Below are positions 54,844 through 64,000 of a DNA stretch of 64,000 nt, piece after piece. This DNA comes from Heterohyrax brucei. Taxonomy: Eukaryota; Chordata; Mammalia; Hyracoidea; Procaviidae. The notes below the pieces were generated by a model, which saw only the letters and a list, made by a program, of their open reading frames with translations, searched no databases and had not been told where the DNA came from. The DNA is taken from contig CM053148.1 of NCBI GenBank assembly GCA_028571685.1, positions 90,046,001 to 90,110,000 of the forward strand, written 5' to 3'. The stretch's first letter is position 1. Every line of letters begins with the position of its first letter. The position numbers and the translations under genes are program-made.

Positions 54844-55379
54844 TGAGGACTCACGTTTAAGTTAGCGAACTCATTCTAGAAAAAGTGCTGAATACCTCAT
54901 TGCTCAATATCACTAAGGTCACTTTCGAAGTACTCCGCTTGAGAAGCTATGCACTAACACCAGTGACTAGGCCACCCTTCAAAGCCATTTTGGAACTCTT
55001 TTCCTGAAACAACCATCAGAGCTGTCGTTTTATTACTCTTGATGTCCTGAATGTCATCAAAATGTCTTCCTTTCGATACTTCCTTTATCTTTGGGTAAAC
55101 TAAAAAGTCATTGGCACCCAGACCAGGTGAGTAGGGAGGGGGTTCCAATACAATTAGTTGTTTAGTAGTTAAAAACTTCCTCACAGACAACTATACAATT
55201 AAGTTCTTGCACGTGTGACCACGTCACTGTGCACAATGGCTATTCCAAGATGAGTTTCAAAATGGCTTTGTGGGGTAGCTCCGAAGGGGAGCAGGTTGAA
55301 GGTGACCATAGTTATGTTCAGAAATGAGATATGTAGCACTTAGAACAATTAAGTTCACCAACTTAATTATTGGACTTCG
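54844..55379. mobile_element. Palindromic mariner derivative, copy E
   Basis: The left end TGAGGACTCACGTTTAAG and the right end ATTGGACTTCG followed by TA mark the boundaries. The long arm is antisense to the transposase C-terminus; the minus strand reads PPYSPGLGANDF and KEVSKGRHFDDIQDIK. The centre keeps CAATTAAGTTCTTGCACG and CACTGTGCACAATGGC. The short forward arm has lost about 30 bp (GGGGTAGCTCCGAAGGGGAG). Confidence 0.8.
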
Positions 55380-55439
55380 TAGCTAATAGATACAGTAGTA
55401 GTTACCGCTTGTACTCGTGATTAACAGGCTTTACTTTGC

Positions 55440-55750
55440 TTGTTGGCATTTGGGAAAGCTTCTGGCTTTCCTGAAGGTTTCCTGGGGCCATGTGACTGCC
55501 CTGGCTAACCGACTGTGAGGGCTGTGGCATGTATCACTTTTGCTAGAAGCCACTATGAGCTCTCCACATCATTCCTTTAACTACCTGTACAGGCACTGGG
55601 ACTCCAGATAACACAGTAAAGCTCTAAGGTAGAATTATCCTCTATTTCTACGTCATCACACCCTAGAATGCTGTGGAGACCCACCAGACAATGTAGGACT
55701 CAGCATGAGATTGAAACAAGCAAACAGTTTTCAAACCGCTGAAACTTTCA
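55440..55750 (+). repeat. Possible old L1-type 3' end
   Basis: GGGGCCATGTGACTGCCCTG, GGCTGTGGCATGTATCACTT, TTGCTAGAAGCC follows the order of an ancient mammalian repeat (CCATGTGACTTGCTCTGGCC, GTGATGTGTGTCACTTC). Divergence is high. Confidence 0.4.
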
Positions 55751-56487
55751 AATATACTGGCTAGTTAAATGATCTAGTCTACCTTTCCTAAACCATACAG
55801 TGAAAGGTATGATCTTTTCCTTGTGTCCATTAAGTAGCAAGAGGAAAGCACATCTTGGAGAACAGTTATGTTCTCTGTGAGACATCATGTAATGCTCTGT
55901 ATTGTATAGTAGGAACAATGTGAAAATGTAAATTTAAGTCAGTTAAAATTGTAGCATTGATATTTTAATCCCTCCTTTGCACTAGTCACATTGCAAGCAC
56001 TCAATATTTACATGTAGATAGAAGTTACCATACTACACAGCATAGAATATTTCAAATATCACTGAAAGTGCTACTGGACATTGCTGATACTCAATATTAG
56101 GAAGGGCAGATTTTTCTCTTCACTGTATGTGTTTCAGGTATTGGCAGTGATTCCAGTATTTAGAAAACAGTCAAGCGGATGATTTATGAACTCTTTCGAG
56201 CTGTGGAATTCTGTGAGAGAAGGCTATATATGGCCTTTAAAACTTAAATTGGTAAGGGAAAACAGTAAGGTACAGTAGGGGTTTTCTCTTCAATAATATA
56301 GCTGTCTTTTTGAAAAATAACTATAAATCAAAAATTTCAATGTTCCTATATGATATCTAACTATGCTTGAAAACATTAAAATTTAGAGAGCCTCCCAAGT
56401 AATGTAAAGCTACCAAAATAATTTTTTTGTTATTCTATGCACATACACAAGTGTATATACTTTGGGTGTATGTCTATATGGATCTTT
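55751..56487. other. Unassigned AT-rich sequence
   Basis: Nothing recognised. Confidence 0.4.
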
Positions 56488-56875
56488 CAGGAGCTGAATT
56501 ATTTCCCCAAAATATATGTATAAGTATTAACCCCTATACAGATGAAGGTGACTTGAGGCAAAGGATTTTTCTTTGACGTTAGTTAACTTAAAGAAGTCCC
56601 ACTGCAGTTGAGTGTACCCTAAGCTGTCCTATGTGGTATCTCATAAAAACAAAGAACAGGAGTCAGAATCACATGAGGGCAAGATGCCACCTGAAGACAC
56701 ATCTACAAGTCAAGGAACATCAAGTGATACCCGAAGCCACTAGAAACTGAAAGATACAGAGCAGAAAGCCATGCCCTGAATTCACTTCCAATCTCAAGGA
56801 CTCTGAGACAGCAAATCTGTTTAAAGCCACATGTTTGGTAGGATTTTATTATGTCAACCCTAGGAAAGTAGAAGA
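56488..56875 (+). mobile_element. L1M-like LINE 3' end, sense
   Basis: CAGGAGCTGAATTATTTCCC, AGATGAAGGTGACTTGAGGC, ACATCTACAAGTCAAGGAAC, CCGAAGCCACTAGAAACTGA, TTATTATGTCAACCCTAGGA corresponds to the mammalian L1M tail (ATCTACAAGCCAAGGAATGC, ACCAGAAGCTAGGAAGAGGC, GCAGCCCTAGGAAACTAA). Confidence 0.65.
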
Positions 56876-57109
56876 ATTGACTGCATGTAGAAAGAAGTTA
56901 TTGTAACCAGAAATGCTCTTTTAACTTAACAACAACAACAAAGTTTTCATAGATATATTTATCATTGCTCTTAAATCTAAATATTTATTCTTATCTGGAA
57001 GAAAAGGGGAAAATAAATTGAGTATGTGAAAGGGGCGAATACATATGGAAAATATGAAACTCCGCTTTAAAGCCAAAGATAGCTAAGGCAAAGATTCTAA
57101 GTCACAGAA

Positions 57110-57296
57110 TTAGAATCTATTCTACTCTATTAGACCGAGTAGAACTGTCCCGTAGACCCCGTGGAGTTTTCAAGGCTGTCCATCCTTCCAGAAGCAGACT
57201 GCCATCTCTTCCTCCTGAACAGCGGCTACTGGGTTCAAACCACCAATCTTTCGTTCAGCAGCTGAGTGCTCAACGACTGCGCCACCAACACTCCTC
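57110..57296 (-). mobile_element. AfroSINE, long type
   Basis: GAGTAGAACTGTCCCGTAGA, TCCAGAAGCAGACTGCCATC, GGGTTCAAACCACCAATC, GACTGCGCCACCAACACTCC. The tail end is missing. It keeps several CpGs. Confidence 0.78.
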
Positions 57297-58454
57297 AAGC
57301 CAGAGACAGAGATGTAAATATTGGGGATCCATGAGACACTGATCTTAGCACAGATTTGAGCTTAAAAAAAAAAGCAAGTCTCCACCTCTCCTAGTAACAA
57401 ATTAAAAATTGCATGCTTTTAACGTCTTAAATTTCCTGAAACATATTTTTTTCAAAGTCTGGTTTTGCGTGGGGTTCTGTTCCATTCATCCTTACTGAGC
57501 AAGAGTAAATTAACATGAAAGTCATTTAGGTAATACCTGGGGAAGTACCAACAGCTCTGTCCATCTCAACTCACACCCCTGAGAGTGGAAAGGAAGGCCA
57601 CTAGAGTCTACCATTTGTCGTGTGGTCTAACCGCACCACTAGCTGTGACCGTTGTAGACAGCTTCTGATCCCGATCAGAGTGACAAGCCGAGGCAGAACG
57701 GCAGCGAGAACAAACCACCCTGACTGGGCAGGGGATTTTATCACCCTGATTTTGTTTCAAATTGCTAGACTCACAAAAACAATAAAAACAAAAAATAATA
57801 TTTGGATTGTTTATTGTTTCTTAATCTCCACAGGAAATTTATCCTCTAATTTCCTGCACCATAGGAAAATAACTCTCACCAGCTGACTCCCATCTTGGTG
57901 GCAATAGAACAGCTTTGTTCTATTAATAAGCCTTTGTTTTTCTCAAGTTAGACATTTTGCAATAGCCTCTTTCCATTTTGACAGACTCTCCATTTAGTCT
58001 CAAATACTCTGTGAAATATTTTCATTTACTCTGTTTATTCAATATTTCCTTTGTCATTTGTTTTGTTACATTGAATTATTCTAATATTCTTTAGGGCACA
58101 GTTGGTCTACACCACACTAGCAAAACTAAGGATAAATTATTTTATGAGTCACTGCCAATTAACTTGAAAGGAATGGATTTTCTAACTATAAGAAAAATGG
58201 TTCACAGCAGGCTGAGGGTGAAATAAAAACAAAACTAAACTAAAACCTTTGAAACCATAAAAGTTACCCTGAAGCTATTTGAAACACTGTGTTAGACTAA
58301 CAGATGGATCCAGGAAAAATGTAGTGAGTAAAACTCCCATTCCAATGCAAGATAAACTGGAAATAAGAAAAAATGGAATTTTATTCAAAGTAATTTCTTT
58401 TCCTATGAGGAAAACTATGTTAGAGGAAAATGTCAATGAGAGAAAGAAACCAAA
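57297..58454. other. Unassigned; CpG-containing patch at 57610-57730
   Basis: The patch 57610-57730 (GTCTAACCGCACCACTAGC, GACAAGCCGAGGCAGAACGG) holds more CpG than its surroundings, but no gene, rRNA or tRNA is recognised. The rest is AT-rich and unassigned. Confidence 0.35.
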
Positions 58455-58606
58455 AAAACTCTGCCTTTGAGTTAATTCCGAATCACGGTAACCCTAATGT
58501 CAGAGTATTACTGCCTCATAGAATTTTGCAGGAGCACCTGGTAGATTTGAACTGCTGCCTTTTAGTTAGCAGATGTAGCACTTAATCACTATGCCATCAG
58601 GGTTTC
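58455..58606 (-). mobile_element. AfroSINE, full length, diverged
   Basis: TTGAGTTAATTCCGAATCAC, ATTACTGCCTCATAGAATT, CTATGCCATCAGGGTTTC. Confidence 0.86.
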
Positions 58607-58615
58607 GGACCAAAC

Positions 58616-58680
58616 CTGCTGCCAAGATGTCAATTCTAGCTCAGAGGGACACTACAGGTCAGAGTATAACTGCCCCATCC
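58616..58680 (-). mobile_element. AfroSINE 3' half
   Basis: GCTGCCAAGATGTCAATTCT, AGGTCAGAGTATAACTGCCC; truncated at CCCCATCC. Tandem to the preceding copy. Confidence 0.7.
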
Positions 58681-59315
58681 TATAAGGGAAATGTATAATA
58701 GCAGGTCACTTTGAAACGAAAAAATCAGAGACAGCAGAAGTAAGAGAATAATTGAACATGTATTCTCCTCTACAATACCAAATAGATGGTCATCAAGAGC
58801 AAGTAATACCTTACAATTTTCTTCTGCTTCCATTCTCCCTTTCCCATTGCATCTACACCATTTCCCATTTTCCACATTTGTTTCCAACCTGATGGAATAC
58901 GTAGAGAATTATAGTCAAAATACAGACATGGATAGATACTTAGATTGAGTGACTGATAAATATACTGAATGAAAGAGAACACTTCAAATACTGTCACTCT
59001 GAATTTCTTCAAAATGGAAAAGACGGATACAATTTTAAGCCACAGAGAAACCAACAGGGACAGAAAATAAACAAAAGGTACTGATAAGCAATCCTTTTCA
59101 TAGTTTGAAACTGTACCTCTTCTCTTTTTTTATTGTGTCAGAAATTTGCAATTGGTCATGATATGTCCATAAAAGGGAAACATTTCCCCGAAGATCTTTT
59201 TTTTATTTTTTTAATCTCAGGTCTTTCACTGGGTTGAAGTCAAAAGAGCTACAAACCAGAGCACTAAGTATAAAAGAGAAGCGAATTGTTGAGTTAGTAG
59301 TTAAAAGTAGTTTAT
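58681..59315. other. Unassigned AT-rich sequence
   Basis: Nothing recognised. Confidence 0.4.
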
Positions 59316-59482
59316 GGAAACTCTGGTGGTATACTGATTAAGCTTTGCAGCAGCTAATCAAAAGGTCAGCAGTTCAAATCCACTAGGAGCTCTTTGGGAA
59401 TTCCTATGAGGCAGTTCTATTCAGGCTTATAAGGTCACTATGTGTTGGAATCAACCCCACAGCAACAGGATTTTTTGGTTTA
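59316..59482 (+). mobile_element. AfroSINE, first of a direct tandem pair
   Basis: GGAAACTCTGGTGGTATACT, CAGCAGTTCAAATCCACTAG, TATGTGTTGGAATCAACCCC, tail GGATTTTTTGGTTTA. Confidence 0.89.
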
Positions 59483-59632
59483 CGGAAACTCTGGTTGCAT
59501 AGTGGTTAAGAGCTATGGCTGCAAACCTAAAGGTTGGCAGTACAAATCCACTAGTCACTCCTTGAAAATCCTATGGGATACTTCTATTCTTTCACTATGA
59601 GTCAGAATAGATTTGGCAGCAATTTGGGGGAG
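59483..59632 (+). mobile_element. AfroSINE, second of a direct tandem pair
   Basis: CGGAAACTCTGGTTGCATAG begins immediately after the T-rich tail of the first. The body (GGCAGTACAAATCCACTAG) has a shortened 3' part (ATTCTTTCACTATGAGTC). Insertion into the first copy's tail is the likely origin. Confidence 0.87.
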
Positions 59633-59952
59633 GGGGCACACGAGTAGGTGGTTACCAGGACAAGTGTGAGGAGGGAAAGAAAGACTCAATGCTTAGGGGA
59701 CTCTAACCTTTTATTTAGGTGATGGAACAATTTGTTAAGTCGTTGACTTAATGTTGCATGTGAAGACTGTTAAAATTGTTTGTTAAACATGCATTTAATA
59801 GAACTCAAAAATTGAATTATTACAAACATAAATGGCATTTCCAGGGGTTTGATCAATTTTATCTTATAAGATTAATATTTATTTACAAATGCTTGATAGT
59901 TTATACATAATGATGAGATACATTTAACAAATATTAGAATTAAAAAAGTGTT
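59633..59952. other. Unassigned AT-rich sequence
   Basis: Nothing recognised. Confidence 0.4.
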
Positions 59953-60129
59953 GCTGGGTCAGGATTCTCTAGAGAAACAGAACCAATGGTGTAGTTACAT
60001 AAATGATAGAGATAGATGGTAGACTGATGATAGATGAATAGACAAGATAGAGAAACAGGTGTTAGAAGATTGATGATTAGATAGACAGATAAATGTTAGA
60101 TTTATGATAGGTAGACAAACTGATAAATA
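59953..60129 (-). mobile_element. L1M-like LINE 3' end, left part, with GATA-type microsatellite
   Basis: GCTGGGTCAGGATTCTCTAG, AGAAACAGAACCAATGGTG opens it, followed by degenerate GATA/GATAGATT units. Read on minus this is the 3' terminus of a widespread mammalian L1M tail. The mariner at 60130 interrupts it. Confidence 0.7.
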
Positions 60130-61417
60130 TGAGATCTGACAAGTTTTCAAACTTAACACCGTGTGTTAACATTGGCAGTACCGTACAAACAACTCAGTGA
60201 TGTTTCATAACCATGGTATATCAGTGTCTCACAGCTGTGTTTGTGTCAACGCATGATGATATCTTGCTGAGTGATGCTCGTTATTGTTGTTGCGTGTGTT
60301 TGTGTGCCATTGTGAGAATCTCAAAACTGGAATTAGAGTAATGAACAAACATTAAATTTCTTGTTAAACTTTGCAAGAGAGGAAGTGAAATCAGTGACAT
60401 GTTACTCTAAGATTAGGAGGATAATGCCATGAAGAAAACAGCCGTGTACAAATGGAGTAAACATTTTTCAGAGGGCAGAGAAAGTTTCACTGGTAGACAG
60501 AGGTCACGGTGGCCAGTAACAAGCAGAACTGATGAAAACATTGCAAAAAATCATTGAGTGGTACATCAAAATCATTGACTGACTGTGAGAAGCATAACTG
60601 ACCAAGAAAACATCGTAGAGAAACAGAAAAATCCTAACTGAAAACATTGGCATGAGACAGATGTGTGCAAAAGTGGTCCCAAAGGAGCTCACTGATAACC
60701 ACAAGCATAGGAGAGTCACACTTTGCCAAGACCTTTTGGAGAGACAAGACAAGGCTTTGGTCCATGTTATTTTGGGGCATGAAACTTGGGAAAATCAACG
60801 CAACACTGAAACGAAGCATCGAAGTATACAATAGAAGTTAGCCAATTCTCCAGGACCAAAAATGTTCCATCAGTCCAAACCAAGTGTCAAAACAACATTG
60901 CTAAACTTTTTTTTGTATGGGAGGTATTGTTCATTATGAATCTGTACCAACTGTACAGTTAACCAAGTTTACTACTTGGAAATGCTGAAAATGCTGTATG
61001 AAAAAGGATGAAAACAACCTGAAATTTTCACCAACAACCCATGACTCTTGCATCACAACAATGTACCAGCTCACATGGTACTGTCTGTGAAGGAGTTTTT
61101 AGTCAGTAAACAAATAAGTGTATTGGAACACCCTCCCTACTCACCTGATCTGGGCCCCAATGACTTTTCTTTACCTCAACATAAAGGCAATATTGAAAGA
61201 AAGACGTTTTGTTGAAGTTCAGGACATCAAGGGTAATATGATGGTAGCTCTGATGGCCATTCCAGAAAAATAGTTCCAAAATTGCTTTGAAGAGTGCACT
61301 AGACACTGGCATAGCTTCCTAAGGGGTGTACTTCAACAGTGACTGTAGTGACATTCAGCAATGAAGTATGCAGCACTTCTTCTAGGATGAGTTTGCAAAG
61401 GTAACTGTCAGACCTCG
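60130..61417 (+). mobile_element. Full-length mariner DNA transposon, inactive
   Basis: The 1288-bp element is bounded by TA on both sides (60128-60129 and 61418-61419). Its terminal inverted repeats are imperfect: TGAGATCTGACAAGTTTTC on the left, CGAGGTCTGACAGTTACC when the right end is reversed. The length is normal for mariner. The flanking sequence rejoins as one LINE segment once it is removed. It carries the only near-complete transposase reading in the window, described at 60352-61300. It shares its 3' region with the five palindromic copies A-E. Confidence 0.9.
60352..61300 (+). pseudogene. Mariner transposase pseudogene (DD34D family)
   Basis: Transposase cuts and joins the element at TA sites. 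The N-terminal DNA-binding part is readable at 60352-60575 (WSKHFSEGRESFTGR, then SRTDEN) with in-frame stops. After a frame change the catalytic part runs from 60652 (CAKVVPKELTD, RRVTLCQDLLE). One frame from 60652 holds all three catalytic positions. The first Asp is replaced by His at 60778-60780 (GHETW for the usual GDETW). The second is Asn at 61057-61059 (HHNN). The third is still Asp at 61162-61164 (GPNDF). The spacings are 93 and 35 codons, as in active mariners (Mos1, from memory). A stop at 60832-60834 and both substitutions make it non-functional. The C-terminal part ends near CFEE-type motifs at about 61285. Confidence 0.85.
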
Positions 61418-61419
61418 TA

Positions 61420-61754
61420 GGTATTTATATCAAGGAATTAGCTCCTTTGATTAAGGGAGCTGACAAGTCCAAAATCAACAGGCTAGTGAAGCTGAAACTG
61501 CAACAGGATATACAATACTCAGTCATGAGGCAAAATTCTTCCCCCTTTGAGAAAACCTCAGTTTTTGCTTCAAGGCTTTTAACTGATTGAATGAGTGCCC
61601 TATACATTGTGGAGGAAAATTCACTTTACTTAAAGTCAAATAACTAACTGTTAACTACATCTAAATATATTCATAGAAACATCTAGATTGGTATTTGACC
61701 AAATAATTGGACACCATAGTCTAGCCTAGTTGACACATAAAATTCACCATCCCA
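61420..61754 (-). mobile_element. L1M-like LINE 3' end, right part
   Basis: AAGGAATTAGCTCCTTTGAT, TGACAAGTCCAAAATCAACA, AACCTCAGTTTTTGC, AACTGATTGAATGAGTGCCC, AGCCTAGTTGACACATAAAA continues 59953-60129. This is one of the best-known mammalian L1M tail series, read backwards. Confidence 0.72.
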
Positions 61755-61805
61755 CCGACACGTGGTAGATAATAGGAGAAACTGATCAGCAAATATACCT
61801 CCGTA

Positions 61806-61945
61806 GGATACAAGAGCCAAGCCAAGAGCCGTCGAGTCGGATCTGACTCATGGCGACCCTAGGGGCCAGGGTAAAAGAAGCCGAATGAAATTCATTGCCC
61901 TGAAGTGGCTTCTGACTCATAGCAGCCCTATAAGATATGCACCTT
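61806..61945 (-). mobile_element. Two AfroSINE 3' ends in tandem
   Basis: CAAGCCAAGAGCCGTCGAGT, CGGATCTGACTCATGGCG, CCCTAGGGGCCAGGGT is a CACTTGGC-type tail. At about 61869 a second tail of the other type follows (TGCCCTGAAGTGGCTTCTGA, CTCATAGCAGCCCTATAAG). Neither has a head. Confidence 0.7.
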
Positions 61946-62066
61946 GATATCAGGTAAACCTCACTTTGAATCCTAGCCTTGTGTGATGGTGTGTTATTTA
62001 AAGTTTCTGAACCCTTATCACGGTATCTATAAAGTGAGTATGAAAATGCTCATCTCATAGGTTTCT

Positions 62067-62218
62067 ATGCTCACTGCTTTTGAGTCAGTTCTGACTCATA
62101 GTAGCCCTATAAGACAGAGAAGAAGTGGTCCATAGAGTTTCCAAAGAGTGCTTGCAGACTTGAACCTCCAACATTTTGGATAGCAGTTGTAGCACTTGAC
62201 CACATTGCCAGGGTTTCC
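62067..62218 (-). mobile_element. AfroSINE, full length
   Basis: TTTTGAGTCAGTTCTGACTC, AAGTGGTCCATAGAGTTTCC, ACATTGCCAGGGTTTCC. Confidence 0.87.
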
Positions 62219-62267
62219 TATTTGTTACTGTAGAGGAATTAATCCACTGGTATACACAGTATCTCTT

Positions 62268-62478
62268 CTTGTTGTTAGAAGCCATTGAGTAGATGCCAGC
62301 TCTTGACAACCCCATGTGTGCAGAGCACGACTGTGCTTCCCATAGGGTTTTCAAGGTTGTAACCTTTTGAAAGCAGGTTAGCAGTTTTGTCTTCTGAGAG
62401 GCTCTGGGAGGGGGACATTCAAACTACCAACTTTCTGCTAGTAGTGGAGCACTTAATGATTTGTCCTACCCAAGGACT
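62268..62478 (-). mobile_element. AfroSINE, long type
   Basis: GTTAGAAGCCATTGAGTAGA, CCCATAGGGTTTTCAAGG, TTGAAAGCAGGTTAGC, CTACCCAAGGACTCC. The central module is altered. Confidence 0.72.
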
Positions 62479-62667
62479 CCTGAATACTTCTTATAGGATC
62501 TAAATCAATTCAGCACATTTGTGCTGGGGAATCTCCAACTTCTAGCAAATTAGGTAATAATCTTGAAAGAAAAATTGTGTTAGTATATTCTGCATCAACT
62601 AAATGTACACTTTATAAATAAACAGGACCATGAGATTTTTGTTTTATTTCTGGCCCTATGTATGAGA

Positions 62668-62873
62668 AGTTTCCAGGGAGGTATAGACTGTTGACATTTG
62701 ACTAGTAGCCTAAAGGCTGTAGGTTGGAACTCTAAGAGTATCATCTTGGAAGAAAGGCCTGGTGATCTGCTACTCTAAAGTTTACACCTAGAAAATCCTA
62801 TAGAGTGGTTCTACTGTTACATATGGGTTTGTCATGTGTTGGGATGTACCGTACAACAACAGATTTGGAGGGT
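62668..62873 (+). mobile_element. AfroSINE, long type
   Basis: GTAGCCTAAAGGCTGTAGGT, TGGAACTC, then the clear module CTTGGAAGAAAGGCCTGGTG with ATCTGCTACTCTAAAG, then TTTGTCATGTGTTGGGATG. A second short tail with CAACAGCACC and (CAA)n follows at 62895-62935. Confidence 0.78.
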
Positions 62874-62935
62874 AAAGGGCTACGTGTGCTCGCTAAATGT
62901 TGAAGTTGACTCAACAGCACCACCACCAACAACAA

Positions 62936-64000
62936 TGAGCTTGTGTGTAACAAGTCAAAGTAAAAATTAACTATGATGCAGTGTAAGTGGTTTCATTTAG
63001 TTGATCGTGATTGTTTATAGTGTGGCTTAAATTGAGAAAAAAAGGAGTTAGCAGACTCCAAACAAACAAACACATCTTTGCCTTTGAGCCAATTCCAGCG
63101 CAAGTGATCGTAAAGCACACATTAGTATCTGCATAATGAATGAGAGCAAAGCAAACCAACCTGAACAAAATAAAGAACATTTCAAGTAGAATATTGTTCA
63201 TGGCTGTCCTACTCGCTGACTTATAACTGCATTCTTAGAGTCATAAATCATATATAATTTTTGCCTGATGGGTGCATAATTTGGATTAATTTGTCCTTTA
63301 ATGAAAAGCTGTAAAAAATAATTTTAAAGGCATATAATCACAGTAATAGTAAAGACATGTCAAATGGAGATACAATGTTTCAAACAGCAAGCATCTAGGG
63401 TCTCCATGAGTCAGATCTGACTCGACAGCACTTGGCTGGCATAAAAGAAGTGAAATGCAAAACTTGAACTTCAATTTCAAATCCGATCTGGGCATTATCG
63501 TTTCAATGAAACAATAGCATCCATCACATAAGCCTAATGTGATGAATTTAAATGTATTGGCATAGTGATTTGACTTGTAATTAATGCATTTACTTGGTTT
63601 TATAATTGGATATGTATCTTAAATCTAAGATGCTTTTTTTGTTTGTTTTGAACCAATGTGAATAACATTGTATAGAAACTACTAAAATATTTTCAAGATT
63701 TTGGCATACAGAAAAATCACTTTTAAAATAATCCATAAGTGAAGCAACCACACAGCATCATAATTGATCTTTAGGACACTTAGAAGCTGTTGAAACACTG
63801 CATAGCTATGTAATGAAGCGTTTTAAGTGTTTATTCTTGCTAGATTTTGGTTATGTGGCTCAGACTCATCTCCCTCTTTCAGTAACATTTCCTCATCGTA
63901 TACGTATGTGGGATATAGACCATTTTAATGTCAAGGACTTCCAGACCCACAGGATAAAAAAAAGAAAAAGAAAAAAAAAAGCTAGAGTCACAAAAGCAAA
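62936..64000. other. Mostly unassigned; SINE tail scraps and A-rich end
   Basis: 63073-63112 (GCCTTTGAGCCAATTCCAGC) is a minus-strand AfroSINE scrap. 63395-63440 (CCATGAGTCAGATCTGACTC, GACAGCACTTGGCTGGC) is a plus-strand tail of the CACTTGGC type. The window ends in an A/AAAG-rich run (63954-63984). Confidence 0.5.

Noticed and set aside
57610-57730. CpG-rich patch as a CpG island or promoter
   Set aside because: Too short and too few CpGs. No transcript start, TATA element or downstream exon is visible.

Overview
The window is vertebrate nuclear DNA from an afrotherian mammal, most likely an elephant (a manatee or hyrax is not excluded). The main reason is the very dense tRNA-headed SINE of the AfroSINE type, with about 60 copies and fragments. 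In sense orientation it reads GTAGTGGTTAAG, then a B-box-like GGTTCGAATCC, and ends in a CTATGAGTCGG...CGACGGCA tail. RTE-like, L1-like, L2, MIR and mariner sequences accompany it. No protein-coding gene, functional RNA gene or convincing exon is supported. The sequence is AT-rich and looks like intergenic or intronic DNA built up by repeated transposon insertion. Family names are from memory; no database search was possible.

Layout. 0-9 kb: scattered AfroSINEs, a short RTE derivative at 5.3 kb, a head-to-head SINE pair at 7.2-7.5 kb and the first mariner palindrome (8620-9169). 10-19.6 kb: large L1-like 3'-UTR segments. One carries a 14-bp target duplication (10391-11442), one is antisense (12768-14545), and one (17330-18705) is split by a younger insertion with a perfect 10-bp target duplication. 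A second mariner palindrome follows at 19009-19558. 21-28 kb: SINE pairs with a CT-rich tail, two L1M-like 3' ends interrupted by or inserted into other repeats, a 56-bp-arm hairpin (24583-24712) and a third palindrome (25805-26371, opposite orientation). 28-36.5 kb: AfroSINEs almost all on the minus strand, an RTE derivative at 29.2 kb, L2 tails and a cluster of five SINEs at 35.6-36.4 kb. 36.5-49 kb: a mostly featureless AT-rich part, a MIR, the fourth palindrome (39375-39907), a CATC/CACC simple-sequence array (44766-45060) and three more L1-like 3' ends. 49-64 kb: more SINEs, including one inserted in another with a perfect 12-bp duplication (52274-52447). The fifth palindrome lies at 54844-55379. 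A full-length but dead mariner (60130-61417) with TA target sites sits inside an older L1M-like segment.

The most notable signal is the set of five mariner-derived elements of about 533-567 bp. All share one rearranged structure: an inverted copy of the mariner 3' end, a short piece resembling its 5' end, then a direct copy of the 3' end. They have common breakpoints, so they appear to be a non-autonomous foldback family that multiplied from one rearranged progenitor. A full-length relative is preserved in the same window.
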